This document shows positions 27,458-39,638 of a stretch of 64,000 nt of DNA, in pieces. How positions within the stretch are numbered: the first letter of the stretch is position 1; every line of letters begins with the position of its first letter. The stretch lies in assembly GCA_025917655.1 (NCBI GenBank), contig CP084617.1, forward strand, positions 310,001-374,000, given 5' to 3'. This DNA comes from Chlorella sorokiniana. Lineage: Eukaryota > Chlorophyta > Trebouxiophyceae > Chlorellales > Chlorellaceae. The notes beneath the pieces were generated by a model. That model was given only the letters and a program-made list of their open reading frames with translations, was not told the DNA's origin and did no database searches. Position numbers and translations under genes: made by a program.

Positions 27458-28725
27458 ATGCCCCGCTTCCCCCTCTTGGCGCTGCCTGGCCCTTGCGGCC
27501 CTGCTCTTGCTGCTGGCGCCTTCGGTAGGTGATTGCATCACGTGTGCAAGGACAAACCCGCCATTTGTGGGGCCAGCGGAGGGACGGAAAGGCCTTAGGT
27601 TTCAGGCCAGGAGCAGGAGCCGCTGGAGCTGGCAAGGGAGCTGCTTCACTCCTTGCAGGCTCGCGCTGGCGCCGTTTTCGAGATCAGGGAGGATGTCAAG
27701 ATCAACGGAGCCGACTTCAACTTCAACTTCGGCGGGGGGTGAGGGCTGCTGCCGGCGCCCCTGCTGCTTGCGTCCCGCTGCCACCACAGGGCAGGCCCGT
27801 CCTTTGCCGTCAAGTGCAGGTTGCGGCGTCCTTTTCTGCCTCCTCGCCTGTTTGACGGTGTGCTGCTGCTCCTCCAGGCTGGACAAACCACCACTGTCTC
27901 CGGAGTCGGCAGCATCCTGCGCAGCGGCGGCGTCGGTGCCGGCGCCATCTTCAAGACCTCCGCCATCCCTTTGGCCATCTTCAGCCTCAACCGCTGCTGC
28001 GCCGTGGCCCCCACGTGCACCCCAACGCGGCCGAGACCCTCTTTGTCATCCAGGGTGCGCTGATGTATCTACTGCCGCGTACAGCATGACTGCAGCCACA
28101 GCAGTGATGCAGTAACGAAGTCACAGTGGTGTGTCTTATGTGAACACTGCTGCTGACCTTGGCCCGCCCCTGTTCCGCAGGCAGCATCCGCATTTACCAG
28201 TTCCGCGGCGAGGAGGCCCTGAACAACGTGACCGTCACCAACGTCGGCATCAACAAGGCCGCCTACATCCAGCAGGGTGAGCAGTACAGTGACAGCTCCT
28301 CGTGGCACTGGCGCCGTGAGGCCACCACTAGCTGCCTTAAGCAGTCAGCTCTGGCTTGCGTGTGCAATGGCAGGGTGCCAGGGGGCATCACACCTTCCTT
28401 GTGGCAGGAGTACACTGCGCCGGTCACTAGCTAGCACGAGCAATGATGACAACCCCATCACCCGCTCCCCGCCCCCAGGCGCCTACCACATGGTGGAGAA
28501 CACCAGCGGTGGCTCCGCCAAGTTTTTGCAGATCTTTGACCACCCGCAGGGCGGCGCAGTGTTTGCAACCCCTGCCCTGGCCGCCCTGCACAACTTTGGT
28601 GTCAACAACAACTTCAATGCTGAGAAGATTGTGGATGCTGCCTTCTCCTCCCCCATCTTCCCGACAGTGGCACTCTTGTCACTGGCAAGCCTCCGCTGGT
28701 GAACTTTGGCACCTGCAACTGGTGA
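27458..28725 (+). CDS. Secreted germin-like cupin
   Basis: Single-cupin protein of about 222 residues, probably a secreted metal-binding germin-like protein. Exons: about 27458-27524, 27659-27738, 27878-28054, 28181-28276 and 28479-28725 (TGA). Cupin motif 1 is APHVHPNAAETLFVIQG, matching HxH-x4-E-x6-G; motif 2 is GAYHMVEN, matching G-x2-H-x3-N, so all four metal ligands (three His, one Glu) are present. The N-terminus reads as a strong signal peptide (SWRCLALAALLLLLAPS) if one C is removed from a C run in exon 1; exon 2 then joins in phase. Single missing bases in C or G runs are also inferred at the end of exon 2, in exon 3 (just before HVH) and in exon 5, where repair gives the end PLVNFGTCNW and a stop at 28725 instead of 28702. 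The catalytic activity, such as oxalate oxidase or SOD, cannot be told from sequence. Confidence 0.8.
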
Positions 28726-30034
28726 TTGTGACAATCCTTTATGTCAAGTACAACGTTGATGCCGCTTGTTGGCAGCTCTCTTGCGAGCCCGACTTCCACC
28801 GCAGACCCTGCCCCCATTCCCATTCATTCCCGACCGTTGTCCAAGTCCTCCTGTGCGACTTCCCTCCCCGTTTGTTGATGTTCCTGCCTTCCCTTTGCAG
28901 CGCTTGTCGACGACCCCTTGTCTCCTTCCCCCAGGCCTATCATCGGTATTGTGATGCGCAAGGTCGTAACTGCAGAAGCCATGCTGCCAGCAGCCTGCCC
29001 CCTTGTGCAAGATTGAATGTTGTGCTGGGACATGTGACGGGCCCCTCAGCCGCATCCATCTCCCCTCTTGTATCGTTACTGTTACACAGCCTTTTGATCC
29101 CTCTGCGTGACCTTCGACGTGATGCCAAATCTTGCACCAATCTTACGTAGCGCACGTTCAGAACCCTGCCGCAACGCTCGTGATTGCGCTGCCAGGCAAC
29201 GCATACTTATTGGACCTGCACAACCGCCTGCATGCAACTGTGGACTGCTCCCTGTGATGACCAAGTCAGCTGCAAAATAAACAAGGGTGCAAGGGCAGGC
29301 GTAAGCGTCACAAAGGGGCCGGAGGGCCTGGGTGGGTGTTGGAGTGGAGTGGGCGAAAAGGGGTGGTGTGCAACAGGGCAAGCAGGCAACGACTGGCGGT
29401 GCAGTTTGTGGAAGGGTAGGTGGAGCACGTGGCCACCAGGAGATGGCCAATGGGCTGGATGGGTGGGGAGTGTGGGTGAACGGGGGAGAGGGCCCCGGGG
29501 GAGCACGGGCGGCGGCAGCACGCAAGCAGCGGAGGCGGGCATGCTCAACCCACCTGCTGAGCCTTCTGGAGGGCGGCAGAGCAGGTGCGGTCGGAGCTGG
29601 AGCGGCTGGTGCTGTCGGAGCAGGAGTACGTGGAGGAGGCGGATGTGGAGGTGAGCGGTTGCCGAAAGGAGGCGGCGGAGGAGGAGGAGGCGGAGGCGGC
29701 CGTCGCCGCCCAAGGTGCTGAGGCCTCACTCGCCGCCGCAACTGCCGGGAGGATGCTGTGGGGCCTGGAGATGATCCAGAAAGGCATGCTGTCGCAGCGC
29801 CCGCGGCGGCCACCGATGGTGGGGCGGTGGCTGCGCATCGGCAAGCGCGGCCATGGCAAGCAGTAAACACGCCGGCGTCAGCCTGTAGCTGTCCTGCCCT
29901 GTTCACCTGTCCTCACCAGAAGCAGCCCTCATGATATCAAGAGTGAAGTTAACACCCAGGCTGTAGAATAGTATGGCAGTGCGAGCGCAGGAGATAGCAG
30001 CGAGTGACACGGGGGCGGCAGAGGCGGCGGCACA
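28726..30034. other. Convergent region between cupin and OLA1 genes
   Basis: It holds the cupin 3' UTR and the OLA1 3' region. Apart from a weak open frame at 29585-29866 (listed separately) I see nothing identifiable. Confidence 0.4.
29585..29866 (+). CDS. Doubtful small open frame, acidic coiled-coil-like
   Basis: A frame of about 93 codons with Glu/Ala-rich heptad-like sequence (SELERLVLSEQEYVEEADVE) and a basic tail ending RIGKRGHGKQ. It is preceded by an AG that could be a splice acceptor (about 29581), so it might be a terminal exon of a gene not otherwise seen, or a fragment of one. No family is recognised. Confidence 0.2.
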   Translation: MRSELERLVLSEQEYVEEADVEVSGCRKEAAEEEEAEAAVAAQGAEASLAAATAGRMLWGLEMIQKGMLSQRPRRPPMVGRWLRIGKRGHGKQ

Positions 30035-33000
30035 TCACTTCTTGCCGCTGCTGGTGACGTTGAACTTCCAGTGGATGATGTCGCCGTCCTGCACCTCGTA
30101 CTGCTTCCCTTCTTGCCGCCACTTGCCCGCTGCCTTGACAGCTGCACGGGGGCGCAGGCAGAGAGCCGTCCAGGCTCGTGTTGGGAAGCCCTGGCCTCCA
30201 CCTCTCGCCCTCGCACCTCGCGCCAGCCTCCTGCCCTTGCAAGGCACAAACAACACCCACACAGCACTCAAACCCCTCCCCACCTAGCTCCCCCCTGCTC
30301 ACCCGCCTCGCTGCCATGCTCCTTCATGTCGGCGAACGACATCACCTCTGCGCAGATGAAGCCGCGCTCAAAGTCGGAGTGGATGGCCCCCGCCGCCTGC
30401 GGCGCCTTGGTGTGCTCACGGATCTGCCAACAGCGCACCTGCGGAAAAGGGAGACAGAGTTTGTGTGCGTTTCTGGGTGTGTGGTGGTTGGGAAGCGAAG
30501 ACAGGGCGTCAGAGGCGCACAAAACGCGTGCATGACACGCGTGGCAGACCAGCTGAGGTGGAGTTGGCTACTTGTGCGTGCCGAGGCGCTGCAGTGTCTC
30601 TTTCAAATCAAAAGCATGCGGCGCCTACCCACGCAACCTTCACGGCACCCCAGTACATCCCTGCCTGCAACCCCAGCAGCCCCTGGTTGCTGTCATATCA
30701 CACGCTGTCATATCACACGCCCCCCAAAAAACAAAAAAAACAGCAGCCCCACCTCCGGTGGTCCAGCGGTGAAGTAGTAGATGAGTCGCACAGCCTTGAA
30801 GCCGGCAGTCACAATCTTGGGCAGCGCGCTCTGCACATCGTTCTGCGGGCGGCAGGCGGGGCAGCAGCACGGGGGGGGCTTGATGCATGGGAAGGGCCAT
30901 AACCCCTGGGCCAACGTGCAGTGCGGCCGCGCGCCCTGGCGCTTGCTGGCCCTGCCTATGCATGGCGGAGCGGGTGGGTGCGGTTTGACGTGCTCCAGCC
31001 AGGCGTGGCCGCCAGGCAGCCTGGTTGATCAGGCTGCCCTGCTGGCGCCCGCTCACCTCCTTGCAGTACACTTGCCGCTCATCCTCGGGCAAGTCCAGCA
31101 GGTTTGCCTCCAGTGCGCCGCTGCAGCAACAAGCGAAGCGGCGCAGGGCGGCTTGCCTGTCAGCGCACCAGCAAGCAGTTCCCAGCCGATTCGAAGCGGA
31201 CCCGTCTACCCCCTGTCACACCATGCACACACACACATGTACACACAAGCCCATACGGCAACCACAAAGAACACTGCGCACAGGAGCCCATCTCCGCGGC
31301 CCCGCAGCAGGAGCCACTGCAGCATCAGGCGCCGGCGCGCCTGAAGGGGATGATGGGGTCGCCTCCGTGGTCCTTCACCCACTCGAAGATCTTGGGCAGC
31401 CACTTGTTCTTCCTGCGCTGGTAGTCGCGCTCGCTCAGGTTCACAAGGTACACCACGGGCTTGGCGGTGAGAAACTGCAGGGAGGGGAGGCGGGGCGGCG
31501 GCGAGCACTTGCTGGTGGGTGTGTGGGGGCGGTGGGGGCCCTAAAGCTGGGCCGGCGCCTATGCTGCCGTGTCCTGGCTCCGCTGACCTCCCTTGGCCGG
31601 GCGTGAACTCGGTGAAGGGGGAACAAGGAAGCACATGGCGCGAGGAAGCACATGGCGCGAGCAGGGACACACCGCAGCGATGTGCCGCGAGGAGACGGCC
31701 GGCAGCGCTGAGGCTTGAGCGTCACACGCGGCCGCCGCTGCTGCCGACGCTGTGCCGCCTCGCTGCCGGGCAGTGCGCTGCCTGGCTCCCAAGCCCCGGC
31801 CTGCCTTCCCCAGCGCACCTGCACCGAGTTGAGCCAGTCCACGTCCTTGAGGCTCCAGTCGCCAAAGCGAATGTCCTTGCCCTCCTGCAGCCAGGCCAGC
31901 ACCTTCTCCGCACTCGCCAGCTCATCCTTCTGCTCCTTGGTCAAGGTCTGTGATGGGGGATGGGTGGTGGGGGGAGGGAGGTACGTGGATGGGTAGGGGG
32001 TGGGGCGGTGGGCAGACAGGCAGGGGTTCGGGGAAAATCAGCGCAGGAAGGGGGCTGGCTGACAGCAGCAGGGCCAGGGCAAGGAGGAGTGCCGCAGCCT
32101 CGCACACCGGCGCCGCCGTTCCTGCGCCCCCTTTCTAGCCCTGCCAGCCTTTGCCGCCCCCTCAGCGCCGGCAGCAGCAGCCGCAGCGAGCAGGCGGCTC
32201 CCCTCCCACCTGCCGCATCTTCTTAAAGCTCTCGATGATCTTGCCGCACTGCTCGATGTCCTTGGCCCGCAGCTCAGCGTGGATGATGTCCAGGTCTGCA
32301 CGTGTGGCGCAGGGCGGCGAGGGCGCGACCCAGGCGATGAGGAGCAGGCAGCGGCGCGTGGGCCGAAAGGAGGGGAGGCGAAGCGAAGGCGGGCAGCACT
32401 AAGGCCAACACGCGTCACCTCTTCCCCCAAACGCACCCACACACCCGCACAAGCCCCCACCCCTCCCCCTACACCCTTGACTCAGACAGGCCTTGTGCCT
32501 TTCCACACAGCACAGCACAGCACAGCGCGGTGCTGGCGCTCACCCTCCACTGGGTCCACCCGGTCCTCCACGTGCACCACGTCGGCGTCGTCAAAGGCGC
32601 GGCAGACGTGGAAGATGCCGTCCACGGCCGAGATGTGGGAGAGGAAGGCGTTGCCGAGGCCCGCGCCCTGCGGGGAGCACGGGAAGCTGGCAGGAAGCTG
32701 TGCGGGGCGTGGTCGCCGAAGTGGCGGGACCAAGCTGCGAGGAGCTGCGCTGCCAGCGGGCGCGGCTGGCAGGCGGCAGAAACGGGTTGTGGGTTTGCAA
32801 GGGCACAAGGGGGGCCACAGCCCAGCCTGCATCAGGCGGCTGCATCCTGCGCTCCGAGACGTGGAGCCCGCCCGCAAGCCCACCCTCCCCCTGCGCACCT
32901 CCGCCGCACCCTTCACCAGGCCCGCAATGTCGCAGATCTCCAGGAAGGCCGGCACGCTGCTCTTGGGCTGGATCTTCTCCACCTGCAGCACGACGCAGCA

Positions 33001-33710
33001 TGCAGCGCCGCCCCGATTGCGGCAACGCTTGCTGAAGGGCGGCAGCGGCTGGCGGCTGCTGCCGAGGCCAGAGAGGCCGCGTCCTCAGCCGCACCGGCAG
33101 CCACCAACACGCTGCACAGCTCTGGCGCGATACAGACTGCCAGCGGCGGCACCCGGCGCCACCAGGCTCTCCCCACCTCCACAGCACCCAGCAACCAGCC
33201 CGCCATCGCCAGCCACGAACTGTAAGCAAACGACCTGCGGCCCTTGCAGCCGCTGCCACCCACCAGCCAGTCGAAGCGCTCGTCCGGCACGTGCACGCGC
33301 GTTGTTGGGATCGATGGTACAAAAGGGGAAGTTCTCCGCGGGGATGGACAGCTTGGTGAGCGTGTTGAAGAGGGTGGACTTGCCCACGTTGGGCAGGCCA
33401 ACGATGCCCATCTGCGGCGGGCGCGGCAGCATGGCAGAGCAATTGAAACGTGCCAGGGCAAGGCCTGCAGACTGTGGATGCCGGCGCAAAAGCGAGGGCA
33501 CGCCTCCCGGCTGACATGGCGGCGTGGCCTGCCACGTTGGCGGTGCTCCTGACAGAAGCCTGGGCTGCTGCCGCTGCGGCTGACGAGGCCGACAGGCCAC
33601 CTGGGCGCTGCCTCCATGCCTCCGTCCCAGCCACGCCTCACCTTGAGGTTGGTCCTGAAGCGGCCCAGGATGGGCTTCTCCTTCACCTCCTCCTTCTTCT
33701 TAGGCGGCAT
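30035..33710 (-). CDS. OLA1: OLA1 / YchF-type P-loop ATPase
   Basis: Cytosolic Obg-like ATPase that binds ribosomes and acts in translation and stress responses. Eleven exons: 33710-33642, 33411-33264, 32982-32899, 32667-32544, 32295-32210, 31947-31819, 31474-31341, 31120-31057, 30842-30753, 30438-30303 and 30141-30035 (stop); about 390 residues against about 396 in humans. Motifs: N-terminal [16 protein letters not shown]-loop GLPNVGKS at 28-35; G3 DIAG at 91-94; the OLA1-specific NLSE (in place of NKxD) at 226-229; central coiled-coil; C-terminal TGS domain with [13 protein letters not shown] and the end [12 protein letters not shown]. Exon 2 lacks two bases in a GCGC run before [11 protein letters not shown]. 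The intron after 31341 has an unusual GC donor. The start is fixed by the conserved N-terminus. Confidence 0.96.
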
Positions 33711-34360
33711 TGCGTCTGTCTGTGCCTAGGGCTCCCTGCCTGCCTGGCTACCTGCACACCCGGTGGCGGCAGCGGCAGCGGCCGTCGGCGGCAAAGCAGC
33801 GGCAAGGTTGCACTACTTCCTTGCCGCTCAAGGGAGGCACGGTTGAATCACTGAGCCTGTGCAGTCTATAGGGAAGTTGGCAGCAGACTGGGCCACAGCG
33901 GCCAACGCTGCCTGACGTGGGGTGCTTGGGCGATCCTGGCAATGCCTTCAATCCAAGTAGATGTGTTTATGCGATACGCTATTTCAAGTGCTGCAGGCTG
34001 CGCATGCTGCTGCACAAAGCTGCATGATTGCCGCGGGCTCCATCGCTGGCGCTGCCAAACAAATCGAGCTTCTTCTGAATCGTAAACAACAATAGCCACT
34101 GAAACCTATTCATCAGCGGCATTCTCACCCTGGCTTGGCGCTGACAATAGGCTGGCGTATGTTGTTCGCTGGCGGATAACCGAAGTGAGTCCTCTCATTG
34201 GAGCAGCAATGTGCTCCTGTACATTTGCAGCAAGCCATCGTGTACATGCTTGCGTACTGCACCGCTGCTGCGCTCTGGCAGACCCAAAACAATGCAAGGG
34301 ATTCAACCAGTTCACGAATCTGAGGCCTTCAAAAGTATCCCATGTGTCAAAGAGCAAAGC
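33711..34360. other. Region between OLA1 5' end and phosphatase 3' end
   Basis: Both flanking genes run on the minus strand, so this holds the 3' UTR of the phosphatase gene and the OLA1 promoter. No other feature is seen; an open frame at 34106-34357 has no support. Confidence 0.4.
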
Positions 34361-37300
34361 TCAAACCAGCGTGGGGCCTGGGGTAAGGGGCTGCAGCACC
34401 TCCTCGCCCTGCTCGGCAGCTGGGGCCGCTGCCCCTGCCGCCTGCCCGCCCTTGGCCCGCCGTTCTGCCACCACAGCCCCCGGACGCTGCCCCAGCAGGC
34501 GCTGGTGGCTGCGTGAGCGGCGAGCCTCCTTCAGCTCTCCCTCCATCGCCGTTGTCGTTGGCTCCGCCGCCACGGCGCCGCTTCCCAGCCCCGCACCTGG
34601 CAGGGCCACAGGCCGCGCAGCGGGTGCCGCGGCGCCAGCACCACATAGGTCTCGTCTGCGTAGCCTCGCCTGTAGCAGAAATGGAGCAAGATCATGAGGC
34701 AGGCAGAGTGTGTGCCCTGATGCTGAGCGCCCAGCTGTGCCCAAGGGGCAGATGGCCCGCTCCCCACCCCCGCGGAAGGCACTATCTAGCAGACACTCGG
34801 CAGTTCGCCGCCGCCTGCCTGTGGCGCGGGTTCTCCACACGCAGTACAAAGCGCAATCCACAGTACTGCGGATCTTGCGGCACGGTGGGGGCCGTGAATG
34901 GCGGCATCACCAGGCTCACGTCGCACCTGCGTCATGGGGGCGCAGCGAGCAGAGAGGGCTGCATCAACCATGCAACCACATCGCAGGCATCTCATCAGAC
35001 ACAGAGAAGCAGAATGCTGAGTCAGGTCATGCTGGACTGCAAGCGGGTCGATATGCCAGTGCCAAGCGGGGCGTCCCACCGCACCCCCACAACCACAGCC
35101 AGGGCCCTGACACACCAGTTGCGCTGCGCAATCAGCTTGTCGGTGCGGGGGTGGTATGGGTAGAAAGCGCGCACCAGCTTCTCACGGGTGCGAGCGTCCA
35201 CGTTGGCGGCAGCAGGGAGCAGAGAAGGCTGGGCTCTCCCACAGGCAGAGGCCGGGCCGCTGATGTAGCAAGCGTTGAGGCACCACAAGGGGCCGGGCAA
35301 AGTGCCTCCATCGCTGGCTTGCTGCCAGCCACCCGGGGACCCTGAAAGGCTGCAGACAGCGATGCGCCGCAGCCTCCTACGCCATGCAGCGGCCCTCACA
35401 TGCAAAGTTGGTGCGCATCAGCATCTTGACCACGGGGTGGGGGCGGGGCGTTGACGATCGCGGAGGAGATGACCTGGCACATGAACAGGGGGTCATCGCT
35501 GCGGGAAGGTGGCGGTACCGGCGGGATGGTCAGCGCTTGTTCAAGGGCTGCCAGGAGCACTGGGTCGATGGCCTGGCCGCCCACCCATGTACCTCGGGCA
35601 GCCCTCCGGCCCGCTGCTGCCGCCGCCGCCGCCACACCAACCACCCTATCCTCGTTTCACTACACACTACACGAGTGCACTCACCCCTGGTTTCTGATTT
35701 TTGGGCGGCTGTAGAGGCGGCCAACGCCGCCGACATGCGCGTCGCCGCTGAGAATGGACACGCGCAGCCCGCGCTTCAGGCTGAAGTCCTGCAGCAGTTT
35801 GATGAACTGCAGGCGCTCCTCTGCAGGCAGGCAGGAGTGGGGGCGGGTGTGCATGTGTGAAGGAGCGTGGGCGCAGGAAGGAGCGTGGCGAGCAGCAATC
35901 CTGGGCATCACGGCAGCGGCCGCCCGGCACCGCCAGCGGCGGCAGTGCTGGCGGCCGCCCGTGCCCCTGCCTTGCCTGTGTGCACGTCGGCCACCCAGCC
36001 ATCTCGCAAATCATCCAAGATCTCCGGCTGGTCAAACCTGTCCAGCAGGCCTGTGAGATAAGGAAAAACAGCACATCTGGCGGTTGGGTAGCATCTTCAA
36101 GCAAAGCAGAGGCAAGGCACAGCACTTGCTGAGGGGCCAGGTGTGTGCAAGGCTCTGGCATCCGGGCAAGCTTGCCCTTAAGGGAGGCAAGGCGCAGGTG
36201 CAAGGGCCCCGAGAGGACGTCCAGCTTTGGCTGAGAGCAGCAAGCTAAAAGCAGCTGCCTTGCAGGCAGTTGTCCGCCGCAAGGATTGACAAGGGCAAGC
36301 ATGCTGGCACGCTTTTCAGGGCAGCGGCGCAGCAGGCGCGGCTGCAGCGACGGCGCACCTGAGCTGCGGGCCAGGTTCTCGAGGAGGGGCACCGTGCGGG
36401 AGAGCTTTCCGATGCAGCCCAGCACTGACTCGGCTCCCGGGACCTGCAGCACAGGCATCAGCAAGATCGGCCAGCCTTTTCGCCTTCACGATTGGATGAC
36501 ACGCTCCATCGCGCCTTCTATGCCCATTCGAACGCTTCTCTGCGGCCCGGCTGTGCCCTGCTGGCAGGGCTACTGCCAACCTCAGCCCTCCCAGTTCCAC
36601 GCAACACACGGTCACACCTTGGGGAAGATGAGGGGGATGCCCGACAGCACCACGAGGTGCTGCGGCCCGGCAGGCATTTCATCAACCGCTTGCTTGAGCA
36701 GGTCAAAGGTGACCTGCAGGAGCGCACGGCGGCGGCTGGAAAGCTTAGGACAGCAGGCGCCTGTCGCGAGTGTTGGCTTGCTTCCAGTCGGCTTGCACAG
36801 GCCTGGCCTGCCATTCGCTGCCTAGCGACTTCCGGCACACTGCACGCGCCAGGGGGGGGGGGGGGGGGGCGCGCGGGGCCTTGCCTGTGGCATGACGCGG
36901 CTCTGGCTGCGCTGGCTGCGCATGTCCACTACCAGCAGGGCCACCTGGGGCCCCATGAACTTGAGGGAGTGGAAGGAGCTGCAGGCGGGCGTAGGGGACA
37001 GGGGGCGGCAGCGCGACTTTGGCGCTGCGATGAATTACATTGCTGGCTGGCACGGCAGACTCCTTGCCATGCACTGCCAGCGCAGGCAAACGCGTCAGGC
37101 GCCCGGCGTCTGGGACCACCCCCAGGGTTTGATGATGACAAGTCATCGATGAGACAGGCTGCCTTCCCCCTGCTCACAAGCCGTCGTTGCGCAGGAACTC
37201 CTTGCGCTCCGCGTTGAAAGCGTCGGTGGTGTGCTGCTGGAACAGCAGGTAGAAGCGGCGGGCGATCCCAAACAGGCCCTGGCGCAGGCGGATGCAGCAG

Positions 37301-39257
37301 GGGTATCAGTGCGGCGGTACACCCCTGGCAACTGGAGATAAGGACTCAGGGAGGGGTGGCCAGCGATGCGCTTGGCGGCACCGCCCGCCGCCGATCAGCG
37401 TTCTCTACTGCCACACCCCTCTCCTACCCCTCCCTACCTGGAAAACAGGGCAGTCCTGGGTGGCTGGCTCGTAGCTTCCGTACCCATCCCATATGTCGTG
37501 GCTGCAGGCCCCAGGGAGGGGGTGGTGCACAAAAACAGCAACGCTGAAGCCCAGGACCGATCAGAGGAGCAGCAGCCCAGGCGGGAATGGAATGCCGTGG
37601 GTCACGTCAGCGGCGGGAGACCAGCAGGCACAGTGCAGCTGCCCCTGGCAGCTGGCACTCACTCGTCCCACACCATGACCTGCAATCGAGGAAAGAGCCT
37701 CCAACGGTCAGCGTGGCAAGGGGCAGGGAGGGGAGGAGGCACAAGCTGTCGCGCACCCTGCACCGCTTCCCTTCCTGCCAGTGTCTGCCAGCATGGCCAG
37801 GCCCCCGCCTGTTCAGGCCCGCAAGCACCAAGCCACCTCTGCTGCACCGAGAGCCCATTGAATGCCTGCCTGCGGTATCTGGGCCAGCGCCAGGTCGACA
37901 TCCGGCGTGCCAAAGGAGTCGACATAGTTGGTGAGGTAGAAAGAAGTGGCCTCCGCTTCCATCTCAGGCGAGAAGGGGGCAGACGTCTTCTTGCCACTGT
38001 GTTGGTTTTGTTTTTGTGTGGGTGGGTGGGGGATGGGGGGGGGGGGGCGCGCGGGGGCAGCGAGGCGAGTCAGATGCCCCAAGTGGGGAAAGCGGAACAG
38101 GCACACACAGGCCAGGCCAGCACAGGGAAGCAGCAGCAGCCGGTCGGCTCACTTTTCGGTGGAAGCGCCCCAGGCCTTCAAAGAGGGACACTGCCAGACG
38201 CCGTCATTGTACAGCTGGTCGCCTGCGGGGGTACAAGAGCTAAAGACAGGTTTCACCTCCTCCCTGGCACAAGTACAGCTGGGCTGTTTGAAAAGACGGC
38301 CAGGTGGGCTTCCCGCAAGGTACAGCTGCACGCTCCCAGAACACGCTAAGGTGATGCAAGCCTGTCGATGCCACGGGCTGCTGCAGCCGCCGCCGACGCA
38401 CCTCCCCCACCATGCAGTGCAGCGGGAAGGCGGCGTGCAGCTGCAGCACGTCCCGCCACAGGTAGGTCGGGTCGTCGCGCTCAGGGGCTGTTTCTGCCAC
38501 GTCCGCCGACATGCCGTTGCAGGAGTAATAACCCCAATGCATCGGCTGGCCTGCCCCGGGCAGCCAAAAGGTGAAGGAGCGCGTCGAACGCCCGCCTGCG
38601 CAGGCAAAAGGGAGGGCGGCAGTCATGGGCGGTCAGCAGGGGCGGACAGTCTTTTTGCAGGCACGGTGCAGCGCTGTCGCTCCCCTGTCAGCATCGGCAG
38701 CCCACGTCTGCATCTCCCGCTGCACTCGGTTCCCAGCAGCTGGCAGCACTTTGTCCGTCATCTACATACCCAGCCGCTCCTCAGCCCCACCCACCCGCTT
38801 CGATGGAGTAGTGCACGGGTCGCTGCCAGCCGCTCAGCTGCAGGGCCAGGTCGAAGCGCCAGAAGGTCCAACCCAGGCAGGAATCCAGCTGCACCGGGGT
38901 CAGCCGCTGCGGCTGGCCGCCGTCGTCCGCAGCGCCGCTGTCCGACAGCATCAGCGAGGGCGGCTGCCCAGCGCCATCGCCCGCCACGCCTGCCTGAGCC
39001 GCGGCTGCTGCATCGTTGGGTGCTGGGGCTGTGCCATTCAATGCTGGGGCCGCATGGGCTGCCACCTGGCCGTTGCCAGCGGCGGCAGCAGCGCGGGCGG
39101 CAGCTGCGCCGCGGCCGCCCGCCGCCCGAGTGAGGCAGAGCACCGAGCCCGTCCAATGCCCCTCCTGCCCGGGCCCAGTGCCGCTGTTGAAGCGCAAGTA
39201 GGGTCCTGCAAAGTCGGCTGTCTCGGCCACCTTGCCGTGAGGGTCTTGGTGGGCCAT
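34361..39257 (-). CDS. PhoD-like metallophosphatase
   Basis: About fifteen exons encode a PhoD-like phosphatase domain of the uncharacterised eukaryotic type. Ordered motifs on the minus strand: start MAHQDPHGKVAETADFAGPY (39257); SFTFWLPGAGQPMHWG (about 38590); GDQLYNDGVWQCPSLKAWG (about 38220); VMVWDDHDIWDGYGSYE, spliced between about 37660 and 37490; LKFMGPQVALLVVDMRSQ (about 36965); LVVLSGIPLIFPK (about 36650); ISILSGDAHVGG-type metal site (about 35765); KLVRAFYPYHPRTDKLIAQ (about 35170); and MPPFTAPTVPQDPQYCGLR (about 34905). Metal-binding Asp/His residues (GDQ, DDHD, GDAH) are all present. There is no signal peptide, so cytosolic by inference. At least one intron has a GC donor (after about 36888). 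The last exon has two possible ends, 34531 or, after a one-base repair, 34361; the latter gives a more natural tail. The substrate is unknown. Confidence 0.85.
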
Positions 39258-39638
39258 TCTGTCGCTTCAGGTGCAGGGCAGGCTGGAGCAGGCCACACCC
39301 CTGCCTTTTCAGGTTGACTGCCAGCCTTGTCACCCAGGTCCTTGGATGCCAAGGTGTATTCTATTCACTAGCTGTGGGTATTACCAAGTCGTACACCCGC
39401 AGTAATCGAGGAAAAGGGCCCAGATCTCAGCAATGAACGGCGCGGCAGTGGCGGCAGTGCGGCGGTGCAGGATGAGGTGGAAGGCAGGCCCTCACAAGTG
39501 GAGGCATTGCGTCGGATTGACCGGCCATCGCGCGTATGTCTTTTATTTGTGGCTTGTAAGCGCTTGGGAGCACGTCAGGCAGTCCTCCTGCGCTTGCTTT
39601 TCGCTTGACAACTTCTTGAAGGCTGCATCAGTGGCGCG
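39258..39638. promoter_or_regulatory. Divergent promoter region, phosphatase / small unknown gene
   Basis: A gap of 381 bases between head-to-head starts, less GC-rich than its surroundings. No specific element is recognised. Confidence 0.35.
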
